From assembly GCA_009760855.2 (NCBI GenBank), contig WPIO01000190.1, positions 405,806 through 469,805 of the forward strand: a stretch of DNA of 64,000 bases. The letters are read 5' to 3'. Shown one piece after another: positions 20,072-30,376 of this stretch (positions within the stretch are counted from its first letter, which is position 1; every line of letters begins with the position of its first letter). Below the pieces are notes generated by a model. It did not search any database. It was not told where the DNA came from and saw nothing but the letters and a program-made list of their open reading frames with translations. Position numbers and translations under genes: made by a program. The DNA is from Cristatella mucedo (lineage: Eukaryota > Bryozoa > Phylactolaemata > Cristatellidae).

Positions 20072-20173
20072 TCAGCAAACGCCTACGCGGCTACCGTATC
20101 GGTGCGGCAGGGGCGGCGCCTTTTGGCGCTGCTGCACGATATACATGGAATCGTCGACGGGATTATTTTTGCC
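20072..20173 (-). CDS. Candidate last exon of the fusion gene
   Basis: 33 codons and TGA, phase 0 after TTATTGAG. It reads GKNNPVDDSMYIVQQRQ and then a Pro-rich tail ending RVGVC. It has no annexin resemblance. Support is the matching phase, a T-rich stretch upstream and an AATAAA about 220 nt downstream. If correct, repeat 4 lacks its final helices. Confidence 0.35.
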   Translation of the reverse strand, partial: GKNNPVDDSMYIVQQRQKAPPLPHRYGSRVGVC

Positions 20174-23100
20174 CTCAATAACCCCCAAATGGATATAGTA
20201 AAATAAATAAGAATAAATATGATTCTCGCGTATAGCGCCCCAAGAGAACATAGTCCTTCTGTTCAGGCGCTTCACATATGCCACGAGGCTCCAGCCCACG
20301 ATCTCGGCCGTCAAATACATTAACCTTGACCTTGGTCGGGGCGAGCACCGTAGAAAGAAAGAATGAGGCATGTCGAGTCTTCTAGGGTGCTGCTCCGAAG
20401 ACTTCCGGAGGCGGCGCCGGTAGGCAAGTGGGGGGGTGGTGGTGGTGGTGGTGGTGGTGACGATGACGAAAGGCGAGCTACCGGCAAATTTAGCGAACGA
20501 GTCCCCGGCAGCCCTGGCGCACGATAATCGGGCGTGCAGCCTGCAAAGTCCGCAGCGAGGCTGCAGACTGCTTGGTAAAGGCGAGCGATAAAGCCTCCAG
20601 TTGTCGGCGCACGGCGGCTCGCACGCACGCGCGCTGTCACGTGAGCCGGTGCTGCGAGCGTCTCCGCTTCTTTCCACGCTTCGCCGTCCGTCGCGCCGTC
20701 GGGTCGTCGTCGCCGCCGCCGCCGCCCGCGACGCCAGTCGGCGGGCGTGCATCCGGCGGCGGCGGAGCGCGCCGCACGCTGCTCGCGCGGGGCGCTTTTT
20801 CGGCGCACTCACGATGATGAAGGAGGCGAGCGTTTTCTTGTAGGCCGCCTCGAAGTGCTCCTTGATCTGCACCATGTCGATCTCGCAGCGGCTGACGACG
20901 ACTCGCTGTAGCGACATGTCTTCCGTGCCCAGTCCCTTCATGCTCTTGTATAGCACGTAGGCGAAGTAAGCCGGCTTATTTCTGATGCACTGAACTGCAA
21001 GAGAAGAAACTGCCGTATCGTGCCTCCATCGAGCCCGCCGCCGCCGCGCGAGCCTTTTAAGCAATCGGATAGAAATTGGATAGAAATCGGATAGAAATCG
21101 GCGCGGCCGCGCCTCGCGGCTCCGCTTCTCCGCTCACCGAGAGCCACCAGGCCCTGGCGGAAGTCTCCGGACGTCTCGCTCGCGATGGAGTCTTCGAGGC
21201 TCTTGCCGGCCACGCTCTGGTACTCGTCGAACATGGCGCGCAGGTACGGATAGCTGCGCGTCACCAGGATGGAGTTGAACGTCGACGTGTCGGTGCCCCA
21301 CTTCTTCAGCTCGCCGGCCTGCAGCAGCCTGTGCGCATCCTCCTTAGCCTGCCGAGCGGAGCGGAGCAGCCGGAAGTCACGCGCGCTCGCAGGCGAGCCA
21401 ATCGGGCGCGTCGCCCGGCCGCGACCGCCCTGGCGCCCGCAGCGCGACCTCGGCCAGAAATGGAAATCCTTTCGCGGCCGATAGAAGCCTTTTCACGGCA
21501 TCCGGCGGTCGCGCGGCGCCTCACCTTGACGGCGTCGTACGTAGGACTCTCGTCGCGGTTGGCTTGCAAGAGGGCAACGAGGAGGTTCTTGAAGTGACCG
21601 GCACTGTCCGACACGACCGCAGCCTCCAGCTCCTTGCCGTACACTGCGAGAAAGGAGCGAGAGTTTCTGCGTCGCTCGTTGCAACGCCTCGCCGCCGCCG
21701 CCGCTGCCGGCAGCTTCGAAGTTTCGCCTACTCTCGAGCGATTCGCCGGTGAATTCGAGGGCGCGCGCCTCTTTCTCTCGTCAATACTCTCGTCGAACAA
21801 CGAGAGCATCGAGCATAGTAGCTAGGCGCTACAAGCGGGCAGCGAGCGGACAGCGAGAGTCACAACTCATAGTCATGCCGCATGCGCTTCTTGATCGGAG
21901 CGATGGCGGCGGTGTTGGGGGAGGGCATGGGCGCTCTTTCGCCGCTCTATAAATGCGGCCGACGATTCGGGGCGAAAAATTCTAAGAGGCCCGGCCCGCA
22001 GTCAACAGCGTTGCTGTCGGTGCATTGCAGAGGTCACTCGGTACGGTGAACGTCCGACCGCTGCGCTCGCAGCTGTTGGGTGTCTCGCGGCGGCAGCGGC
22101 GGCGGCGGCGGCGGGCAAGCGAGCGGAGTACTCTCGGGCACTCACGTCTCTTGTACGCCTCTTTGACCGCCTTTAGCTGGTCGTTGGTGCGCGTGCATAC
22201 GATCTCGATGAGACCCTGCTCGTCAGTGCCAGCGCCTTTCATTGCCGCACGAAGGTGGAAGGCGTCGAACTCCGCCGGTGACAGGCACAGACCTTCGAGC
22301 ACCTTCAGATAGTTACCACTGATGGCGATCTCCGATTTGAACTCCGCCGTGAGGTCCTGAGCGGAAAGTGTTTCGTTAAATTAAACGCAGCGATGAATGA
22401 GAAGTGCGCCTTTCGTGGGGTTTCGTAGGGCTTCCAGCCCCTCTCCTCTCGCCGCGGCGAGACGTGTCCGCCGGATGGCGCTTGCAGCGCCTACGCAGCA
22501 AGACCCTGCAGCCGCTCAGTAAGAGACGGAGCGCCAATGCCGGACGGCGTCGAAGCGTACTAAAGCGTACACGGTTCGTCGCAGCGTACTACGTCAGCCA
22601 GGTAATGACTGCCGAGACATGATTCGCGGCTCCTGGATTATAACGACAAGGAACCAGTTATGTCATAATCTCTACTAATTAAAGCGAGAAAGTCAGTCCT
22701 TCGCGCGACAAATTGGTATCCCGTCATGCAGCAAAATGGCCCAGCGCTGTCTTCCGCGACCATGCAGTGACTACTTCTACTACGACTCAGCGAAGCGAGT
22801 CCTCGGGCAGTGAGCTCTCGCCTACGACAAAGCCGCACAAGTAGGTCAAGTCACGCGACAGTCGGTCAGCTCTAGGCTTCTCAGCTTCAAGCCGAGTTAC
22901 GCTGCGGAGTTCAAGAGTTAACCGTTGCGCCACGGCTGCTGCTGTAGACTAGACTACTCGCGCGCAATCGCTGTGGACTTTTCATGATTAGCTACGGGCG
23001 CTCTTAATCTCTGTCGCGCTCCTCCGCCGTCCGAGTAACCGGATGTAGTCCGTGGTGCGACAGCGAGTTGTCGGCCGTGCTTCAAGACTCAGGCTTTACT

Positions 23101-23381
23101 GGTGTTGGTCGTGCCTTGTCGAGGACTAGCACCGTTACGAGCGCTACACCTGCTATGGGCTAAGGGCGTCGATGCAGAAGCCGTCTCAGCACGCTCGTGG
23201 CCAAACGTACCAGCTGCGTCCCCACCCGGCCAGCCCCCAAGGGTCAGAGGTCTAAGCCGGACGGCGTGTTTGCTGAGCTGGTTTAATAGGACCCTACAGC
23301 CTACGGATAACGAAAAAATCAATGACATTTCAGACTCGCTCGCGGAAGGCGCAGCGAGCAGAGACATACTCGGCGGCGGAA

Positions 23382-23441
<60 letters not shown>

Positions 23442-25521
23442 TAACGTCCACATCCGCGTGCAGGCTCTGAGTATGCCTGTCATTTTTTTGACACTGGAAA
23501 CTGGAAATAAAAGGAGGCCGTCAAACGTGGAGATCCTTCAGAGACTTTCCGGCGAGTGAAATGAGTAAACTATTTTTTCTTAATTTAAATGAATTAAATA
23601 ATTTTAATTATTAATTAATAGCTATTTGTGTTGATTTAAATGAATTTGAGTGGCCTCGGCCATTTCTAGCCGCCGCCTGGAGTCTGGAGACCTGGAGACC
23701 GAGAGCGCCAATCGGACGCACGCTTGCAGAACGCGCTGGCTGCGCCTGCGAGTTTCGCCCGAGGACATTACTCTTCGGGCAGAGACGGACCGAGAGGCAC
23801 CGGATGGCGCGAGCTCGCCGGAATCCTAATCCGCGCCTCCTCCTCGGCTGCAGCGCGGCCGCGCTTCGGCGGATTGGCGCGGAGACTCGCGCGAGAGAGC
23901 GGCGGCGGGAGAGGGACTAGCCGACCCAGTCGCCGTCTTCGCCGGGCGCGCGCAGAACGCGGCTACCTTGCCGAACGCGGTCTTGAACGTCTTGACGATC
24001 ATCGTCCTCTGAGTGGCCGAGCGGTGACCGAGCACCGCCGTGATGGCGTCCTCGTCCGTGCCGATGCCTTTCATGGCCTTTTGCAGCGCCTGGCAGTCGG
24101 CCTCGGCGTTGAAGCCCGGATAGGGCTTCAGGGTGCCCTCTTGCTGCAAGCAGACAGCGCAGAGCGGCCCTGAGAGGCGGCGGCGGCGGCGGCGGCGGCG
24201 TCCGGGCCGAGGCGACCAGACCGTGCGGCGCCGCCGCGTGCGACGGGCGCCGCCGCCGCTTTGCTCGCGTCACGCCCGCCGAGCAGGCAGCCGGCACGTG
24301 AGGAGTTCGCTCCCCACGTCCGACGCCCTAGTCACCTGACTGACCCGAGGGAGGCGCTCGCCGCGCAGGGGTCCCCCGCGATTGGTCGCCGCTAGCAGTT
24401 CGCCTCGACGGGCGCAGCGCCGCGCTGCCGCAAGCATAGAAGCTTCGAGAATCGTGCGAGAGTGCTTGTCGCCGTGCGAGTCTATCAAAGGGGAGCGCGC
24501 GCGCGCGAAAATGTCGGTTGGCGACCGCGGTAGGTCATTTCACGCTCTCGCGCGCACATAACTTAATGATAGTTCTTGCAAAACGGGTCGATAATACCCG
24601 TGTAAACGAGCAGGCGCGGTTCTTAGGAAAAAACAGGCGCTAATTTTTATGAAAATTTGTCTAGTTTATAAGGAAATGAGCAGATAAGTAGTGTAAAAAT
24701 GCGAAGATAATTCGAAGAGAAAAAATTGTGTCGTAGATCATTTCTATTAAGGCGAGCAGATTATTCACTAAGGCGACGACGAACAACGCTCGGACGTTGC
24801 TTTAGCCGTCGTTACCTTGTTAAAAAAAAATCCGCATTCGAGACCCTCTAGAAAAATATTGAAAAATTGGAACCGCCGCTGCCTCAAATTTTCGCTTCGA
24901 CAGCGCACAAAAATTATGTTTTGCTGCAGCCATATCTGGCTCGTGCGGCGCCAGCGGAGTGGCTTGTGGCTTTCACCTCCTAATCCATTCGCAACCGAGA
25001 GACTCGTTGAGCGCCGGAGTTGAGCCGCGACCTTCGAGCGCCAAGGTCGAAGCATCTCAGCGACAACCGTGCAAGTCCAGCAGCCGCCACAGCTCGCTTT
25101 GTCTTCCGATCCCAGGTAAGAACGTGGACTGGAGAGGGCTTTTCGGCGAATCGTGCAGCGCCCTCTCGCGGATATAGCTCGCCGACCGCGGTACTCGCGC
25201 CGCTCAGCGCTCGTTTCGGCCTCCAACGGAGTTCATCGTAACGTTTCCCCGTCCGCTAGAGACGAGGCGCGGCTTCACGGGCACCGTACTGCTAGGCTAA
25301 GACCTAGGTCCAACTGATTAGTCTTCAAGTTTGGCGTGGCTTCCATGTATCTGAGCGCAAATTCTCTCCACATTTTAATTATAGAGCTGATGTTTACGAT
25401 TTTTTCCCCGGGTTTTTCCTTCGTCTCACATCCGCGTGCTAGTGCGGCTAACGAGTTGCGACCTTCGCCTGACCTTGACTTCTTCGCTTAATAAACGACG
25501 CCGCAAGCTAGCTCTCTAGCT

Positions 25522-25554
<33 letters not shown>

Positions 25555-28500
25555 ACGCTCGCGTAGAAGACGAAGTACCTGGTAGTCCTCAGTCACGAAG
25601 TACGAGTCGGGATCCTTCGCCGCTTGCTCGGGTGCAGGAGACGCTGGCGTCGCGGGAGCCGGAAGTTTGGCGGGTGCCGCCGCGACGGCGCTCGCCTTGG
25701 CCAATGCCGGCTTGCTCGCAGCGGGCGTGACAGCCTTGGAAGCAGCAGCCGCCGGCGCCGCCTGCTGCGCCGCCGCCGCCGCCGCTGGCGCAGTAGCAGG
25801 CTTTCCTGACGTCTTAGCCGGCTTGTTGAACGCCTGCGCCACTTTCGCCACGGCCCGCACACTCGGCGCTTTCGTCACACCGTAGCGGCTTATTGCTACG
25901 GTTAGCACGACCGTGTCGTGGTCTCCGTCGACGAAGTCCGCGTCTACAATCTAAGCATTCCACCCTCGCTAGTCGTGTATTCTCGACGTCCGCCGACGCT
26001 CGCCAGCGTTGCCACCGGCGCCGACGGCCGAGGTTGCGACTAGTGGACGAAAGGGCGAGCGCACGCACCGAGTCGCCAATCGCCGGCGGGGCGCACCCAC
26101 CTTGGCCATCTTGGGCTCGCCAAGAGCCGATCGGAAGTCGGGATTCGAGCGTGCGTAGTCGATGAGGTGGGCGTATATGTGATCAACCTGTTCCCTCCAA
26201 TTTCCTGCCACCGAGAGCGCACGCGAAGCTTGGCTTCAGTTTTGTCGTGCGCGGCGCGTGTGCCACCACTCGGAATGCGACTAGAGCAACTGCTGGTCGC
26301 GCCAGTAATGTAATGTATCTCCGTCAGTAACTCCACCAAGTCAAAAAGACCGTGTGGGTGTTACGCAGGAGAGTTTTGTATAGCGCACTCACAGCCTAAG
26401 CGGCTTTCGGTACGCATTCGGTAGCCAACAGACTTCGTCTCACGCAACAAAGAGAAAGTGGGAAGCATAGCAGAGTTAGGAGAGCAGTTGAGGTAGTGAG
26501 TAGCATAGAAGTAGCAGCTCAGGACCGCTGAAAAAGATGTGCCATAGTCGGCAGTTGGAGAGTAGATGTCGTTGCGCAAGAATTGTGGAAGCGAGTTCCA
26601 CAGTCTAGGACCTGCAGAGCTAAAGCTTCTGTCGCCAACTGTCTTTAAGCGGAGGAATGGGACAGCTAATTTATTGTCCACACAGGACCTGAGGGCGCGA
26701 ACAGGCTGAAACTGATGCAGCAGTTCAGCTAGGTACGAAGGAGCCAAGCCGTGGCGGGCCTTGTGGGTCAGCGTAAGAACTTTGCTCTGTATCCTTTGCT
26801 CAACCGGCAACCATCCTAGCTCTTTCAGCAAAGGTGACACGTGCTCAAACCGCTCACAGCAAGCCAGCCCGCCGACAATGCCTCAGCGGCGAGCGTGCCG
26901 CCGAGCCGCATACCGTTTCCGGGGCTGTACGGCTTCAGCTCCGGCTCAGACCTGATCACGGGCTGCTCGACCGGCGGCGGCGGAGGTGGCGGACTTCGCT
27001 GAGCAGGCATCGACTCCTGCACGACGCGCCTCACGTCGGCCACTGTCATCATGCGCTGCTCTTCCAGTTTCTGCGAATCGGTCGCCGTCGGCGTCAGATG
27101 AGGGCTTCGCGATCGCGCGCCCGCTCGGCGCCCGCCATATCGAAAGCAGCGAGTGAGCAGCGGAAGCTTTCCTGCTCTAGGTCGTGCGAGCGCGAGCGAG
27201 AGACCTTTGTCGCAGACAAAGGCTAGCGAGAGACCTCTGCAGACTCCGCTGGTGAGGGCCGGATTTACGCGGATCGGGACTGCGAGCGATCGAATGGCAG
27301 GGCTCGTTGCAATGTCGAGGCGAGAGTCCTCTCACCGTCGAGGTAGGACTAGAGCATGCTGCACATGCGTTGCCTCCTCACAGCTTCGCAGAGCGGCGCC
27401 ACGCGCAGGCGCCGTTTGTCCGGCGCCGTCGGGCGAGCAGCAGCAGCCAGACACGCGTGCAGCGCTGAAGCGACAACTGGTGTTCGAATGAAGGCGCGAG
27501 CGTGCTTCGGACGCTTAAAGGCGCTGGAAGGCGCCTTGGACGCTGCAAGAGTCCAAGATAGCCCGAGGCCCCATGAATGATCGGAGCCTCGAAAAACTCG
27601 AGATGTAAAGTTGAGATCTCCAACCGGAAGCGAGCCAGAAGCTTGATGGTGCTGCTTCGCGATTCGCGTTTGTTTCTGTCGCCTAACTGTTATTAAAATT
27701 GTTGCTGCTATTGTAGCATTAAACATTCGTCTATTAGACAAACCCTGGTTGTATTATTGCGCTCTGGACAGATTATTCAATGGGGATATATTGGATCCAT
27801 CGGGATAGATCCGCTAAAAACCAGTTGACGAAATTCTCGTGGAATGTTGCTCATAGTTTACAGCGGAAATGAAAGCTCGTCAGAAATAACCTGGCTATAG
27901 GCTGGCTTTTGCAAAGGAAATCAGCTAGGATCGCACGCGTTGCCTTTTTGCAAGTTTGCTTTACGAGTAACAAAAAGAACAGGCAAGCAGATACGGGCTC
28001 GTTTTTTAAATAGCGGCAGAAGAGCCTTAGCGGCTATCACGTGGCCAGCTCAAAGTGGGCGGCGATAATGATTGGCGACGCCCGCTGCTGGAATTGAACC
28101 CAAGATACGAGCCGCGGCGTGTGCGCTCCGTACCTTACTCTTGAGCTAATACCAGGCGTACTGCGAGTATTTCCCCTGCTTGCGACGAGAAATGGCTGCC
28201 GTCTAATGGGGGAGGACGAGGTAACGGCCTGAGGGCCTTGACAACACACGCTCTGCAGCGCCGCTGCGAGACGCTTACGCGCCTGCTTCGTGGACTGCGA
28301 AAATATAGTGCTCTTCTAACTGTTGAGTAACTGAGCAGACTGACGCGAGTATATATGCTCGCGCACACACATACACACGCACACACACACGCGTGCGTAC
28401 ATACATAAGTACTAGATGATTTAACAGCCTCTTTTACATTGCGACAGAAGAGCCTTTACGGCGATCCCCGCCGCTTGAAGCGACAATAAAGGATCGCGAA

Positions 28501-30376
28501 CCGCAGGACTCGTACCCAGGGACCTCGGGACCGAGGTCGTGCGTACGAATTTGAAAAAGAACCGCTTTACCAAGTGTGCCATCGCGGCTCACCCGAATAA
28601 ATATTAGCACCCGAGTAAAAACTGGCATCGCATAGCGACGCAGCCTCGGCAGACGGTGGCAGCCTCGGCAGACTCACCCTCATCATTTGGTGCGTCATGA
28701 AGCCAATGTCAGGCTGCGGCGTGAACGGCCTTGCGTTGGAAGACGGCGGAAGCAATCCGGCCACGCCTCGAGCGCTGTCGATGAGCGGCTGCCAGCTGTC
28801 GCTCGGAAGTCCCCAGAGGTTTATCTGGGTGCCAGAGTAGTTTGTGGGGTTGAACGGATTGGGGTCGGCTGCAATCTCACCGTCGTGGCCGGTGTGGCCG
28901 TGGTGGCCGGCATGAGCAGCCCCCGCAGACCAGGCCTGGCGCATGCGAGCGCCGGACTGAAGCGACAGCGGTGTAGAGGCCGCTTTCCCTGTGCTGGTGA
29001 GCTGATGCTCTTTGTTCTTGTCATTCTTTTGTGCCTGCGTGTATTCGCAAGGACAGACATCCGTGTCAAGAACTCTTTGACCGCACGAGAGCCCCCCCCG
29101 CCCACTTAGCCGGCCATCGAGGGCTGATGCCGCAAAAGAGAAAGTCGGAAGAGCAGCTGCAAAGGTCTGAGAGGAGCGCTCGCGACCTCACCTTCTTCTG
29201 CTCAGCCTGGACGTTGCTGACGCTGCTGTTGACACTGATGCTGCTCTCTGTCACCTGCGAGGCCGATGAGCTGACGACAGAGCTTGCATCGTCGGGGTCC
29301 TCCGGTTCATGGACCAGAAACGTCTTCGTGACAATCGCACTCTCTTGCAAACCGTCCCTTAATTAAGACAGCCAAATCTTTGACAAAGATGTGCGAATTC
29401 AACCAAGCATGAAGATGTACCGCAATGGCTGACTTGGCTCACTCAGCGACTTTGGCTCACGCGAGAAGGACGCCACACACAGCAGAGTTGCGACCGCGAA
29501 GCGCAAGTACAATCAGCCACGGCCTTTAACCTTTATGGAAGCCTAGCAATGAAAAGTAAGAGTGATACTTTGATGAAAGCGGTCGGGGTCAAAAGACAAA
29601 AACTGCCAGTGTCAAGGTAGCTCTGCAGGAAACCGGGAGACCAAGGTAAGCAGACAAGCACGAATATTCCACAGCCATTACTAGCAAAGCAGACACCGAA
29701 CCGGCCAGATTGCGGTTCTCCCACTCGTCCAGCGTTGCCGGTGCATTCATTCAGGTGACCAGTCTTCCTGAGCAAATGCTATCCTCATTCTTTTTTGCAA
29801 CAGGCAGCTATCGTTCGGAGCGGTCAAATCTCTTACCTGACCCTGTGCATGTCACCCCTAACCATATTATTCATTTTTTTTTCAAGCTTGATTTTACTAA
29901 CTATTCTATTGCATATAACTTTGCAGCAAATGTAAAGCGCCTAGAAAGAGATTAATTTCTCTGAGGGCGCTTTATCAAGTGCAATATTATTATTGTTATT
30001 ATTACCTTGAGATTGCAATAGCTTTGAGCATCCTTTTGCCGGCATTGAGTGTAAAGGGCGCTTTGTATTTGAACGTGCTTTCCCTTCCTGCTACTCCGAT
30101 CTGAAATGGATTAGGCTTGGTACCGTCGGTAGTGAAGTACGTCTTTGTATAGGGAGTCTCTGTAACGTCCAGATCAGCGCAGCGCAGCGATGAGCGGTGG
30201 CGGCAAGCTGCAGCTGCCGGAGGCAGCGTAAACGTACGCTCTGCCCTTCGATGGCCATACTAACCACAGACGAGTTCAATGTATGTGTCTGTGTCGATCT
30301 TGTGACTGGGCGTGAAATTCAGTGGATCTTTAAGGACGACTATCCTAGGAGGCTGCACGGCGCCTGCGCTAGGCAT
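20072..30376 (-). CDS. DZANK1-annexin fusion protein, 13 exons, about 781 aa
   Basis: Thirteen exons (listed singly below) join with agreeing phases from ATG 30376 to TGA 20072. Residues 1-120 form the chitobiase/Fn3-like sandwich that opens DZANK1 (YFTTDGTKPNPF, TFKYKAPFTL, KAIAIS, IVTKTFLVHEP). Residues about 280-360 match the DZANK1 middle segment (YSPGNGNWREQVDHIYAHL, SALGEPKMAKIV). After an Ala/Pro/Lys linker comes an annexin core from about 449, with type II calcium loops KGIGTDE, KGAGTDE, KKWGTDT and KGLGTED. DZANK1 acts in cilium assembly and dynein transport; annexins bind acidic membranes with calcium, so a ciliary-membrane adaptor is my inference. No zinc-ribbon Cys pairs or ankyrin repeats are seen. 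The last exon is the weakest call. Two adjoining genes are the alternative, but phase continuity argues against it. Confidence 0.83.
20215..20352 (-). mobile_element. SINE-2 copy in the last intron of the fusion gene
   Basis: Tail hairpin, inverted B box (GGCTCCAGCCCACGATC). Its T-rich tail is about 40 nt before the candidate last exon, on the gene strand. Confidence 0.75.
20430..20459. repeat. (GGT)n run
   Basis: About nine GGT units in the intron between exons 12 and 13 of the fusion gene. Confidence 0.9.
20813..20994 (-). CDS. Fusion gene exon 12 (first half of annexin repeat 4)
   Basis: 2 nt + 60 codons, acceptor TTCTTCTCTTGCAG, donor ATC/GTGAGT. It reads YVLYKSMKGLGTEDMSLQ and ends AAYKKTLASFII. 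The usual following helices (a DTSGDY-like block) were not found downstream. Confidence 0.92.
21138..21348 (-). CDS. Fusion gene exon 11 (annexin repeat 3)
   Basis: 70 codons + 1 nt, acceptor CGCTCGGCAG, donor CTCG/GTGAGC. It reads GELKKWGTDTSTFNSILVTR and then SLEDSIASETSGDF, which is repeat 3 with its KWGTD loop and acidic cap. Confidence 0.95.
21525..21643 (-). CDS. Fusion gene exon 10 (end of repeat 2)
   Basis: 2 nt + 39 codons, acceptor CTTTCTCGCAG, donor AAG/GTGAGG. It reads YGKELEAAVVSDSAGHFKNL, the usual end of a second annexin repeat. Confidence 0.95.
22146..22356 (-). CDS. Fusion gene exon 9 (end of repeat 1, start of repeat 2)
   Basis: 70 codons + 1 nt, acceptor CTTTCCGCTCAG, donor GAGAC/GTGAGT. 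It reads DLTAEFKSEIAIS and then LRAAMKGAGTDEQGLIEIV. Confidence 0.95.
22668..22816 (+). repeat. Unnamed dispersed repeat, copy 1
   Basis: Shares ATCTCTACTAATTAAAG at its start, CGTCATG/CGTCACG in the middle and AGCGAGTCC...GGCAGTGAGCTCTCGC at its end with 62569-62767. Confidence 0.7.
23385..23437. repeat. (GA)n microsatellite
   Basis: About 26 GA units; reads as a CU tract in the fusion gene transcript. Confidence 0.98.
23967..24143 (-). CDS. Fusion gene exon 8 (annexin repeat 1)
   Basis: 59 codons, phase 0/0, acceptor TCTGCTTGCAG, donor AAG/GTAGCC. It reads FNAEADCQALQKAMKGIGTD and then VKTFKTAFGK, a clear first annexin repeat with its calcium loop. Confidence 0.95.
24144..25578. other. 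Intron between fusion gene exons 7 and 8
   Basis: (CGG)n runs lie close to both ends (24176-24199 and 25519-25553). No other feature. Confidence 0.6.
25579..25950 (-). CDS. Fusion gene exon 7 (middle domain end and Ala/Pro linker)
   Basis: 124 codons, phase 0/0, acceptor GGAATGCTTAG, donor CAG/GTACTT. It opens IVDADFVDGDHDTVVLTVAI, then has an Ala/Pro/Lys linker of about 70 residues and ends DSYFVTEDYQ. A (GGC)n run follows the donor in the intron. Confidence 0.8.
26101..26204 (-). CDS. Fusion gene exon 6 (DZANK1 middle domain)
   Basis: 2 nt + 34 codons, acceptor CGGTGGCAG, donor AAG/GTGGGT. It reads NWREQVDHIYAHLIDYARS and LGEPKMAK, which I recognise from the DZANK1 region before its ankyrin repeats. 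Confidence 0.85.
26306..26850 (-). mobile_element. LINE-B copy inside the fusion gene
   Basis: In the intron between exons 5 and 6, same strand as the gene. C-terminal domain intact in places (PLLKELGWLPVEQRI, SSAGPRLWNSLPQFLRNDIY); tail TAATGTAATG at the low end. Confidence 0.88.
26914..27070 (-). CDS. Fusion gene exon 5
   Basis: 52 codons + 1 nt, acceptor GATTCGCAG, donor AACG/GTATGC. A short helical stretch (KLEEQRMMTVADVRRVVQES) precedes a run of seven Pro, then KPYSPGN. The SPG-G-WRE junction with exon 6 agrees with the DZANK1 family, which supports this donor. Confidence 0.8.
28000..28160 (-). mobile_element. SINE-1 copy
   Basis: In the intron between exons 4 and 5 of the fusion gene. 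Shared end AGCGGCAGAAGAGCCTTAGC and inverted B-box-like GAATTGAACCC. Confidence 0.7.
28415..28595 (-). mobile_element. SINE-1 copy
   Basis: Ends 83 nt before exon 4 donor in transcript order. Has GATTTAACAGCCTC at the tail and GGGACCTCGGGACCGAGGTC in the tRNA-like head. Confidence 0.78.
28678..28956 (-). CDS. Fusion gene exon 4
   Basis: 93 codons, phase 0/0, acceptor TGTCGCTTCAG, donor AGG/GTGAGT. A His/Gly run (AGHHGHTGHDGE) is followed by PFNPTNYSGTQINLWGLPS. An acceptor 15 nt further in (CGCCAG) is also phase 0. Confidence 0.8.
29192..29357 (-). CDS. Fusion gene exon 3
   Basis: 1 nt + 55 codons, acceptor TGTCTTAATTAAG, donor AAG/GTGAGG. It ends the sandwich (SAIVTKTFLVHEPEDPDD) and continues into a Ser/Val-rich linker. 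Confidence 0.85.
29838..30005 (+). mobile_element. LINE-A 3' end touching a splice donor
   Basis: 3' UTR (CCTGACCCTGTGCATGTCAC), tail hairpin and ATT triplets that run right up to the exon 2 donor of the fusion gene, antisense to the gene. Confidence 0.85.
30006..30159 (-). CDS. Fusion gene exon 2 (beta-sandwich)
   Basis: 2 nt + 50 codons + 2 nt; acceptor GACGTTACAG, donor AG/GTAATA. It reads TPYTKTYFTTDGTKPNPF and TFKYKAPFTLNAGKRMLKAI. The donor lies inside the ATT-rich end of a LINE-A tail. Confidence 0.85.
30265..30376 (-). CDS. Fusion gene exon 1 (start)
   Basis: Starts at the ATG in TTCACGATGCCT; 37 codons plus 1 nt; donor TGTG/GTTAGT (weak). It reads MPSAGAVQPPRIVVLKDP. The start falls where DZANK1 proteins normally begin. 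A good acceptor (TTGCTTTTTCAG) ends at 30390, so a 5' UTR exon probably lies upstream. Confidence 0.75.

Larger units (their letters stand above)
22357..23966. other. Intron between fusion gene exons 8 and 9
   Basis: Holds one copy of a dispersed repeat at 22668-22816, a (GA)n microsatellite and an AT-rich patch at 23575-23645. No exon seen. Confidence 0.6.

Noticed and set aside
20360-20530. Annexin C-terminus in the intron before 20813 (a GDSFAKFAGSS stretch)
   Set aside because: Weak resemblance only, and no acceptor gives phase 0 in that frame.
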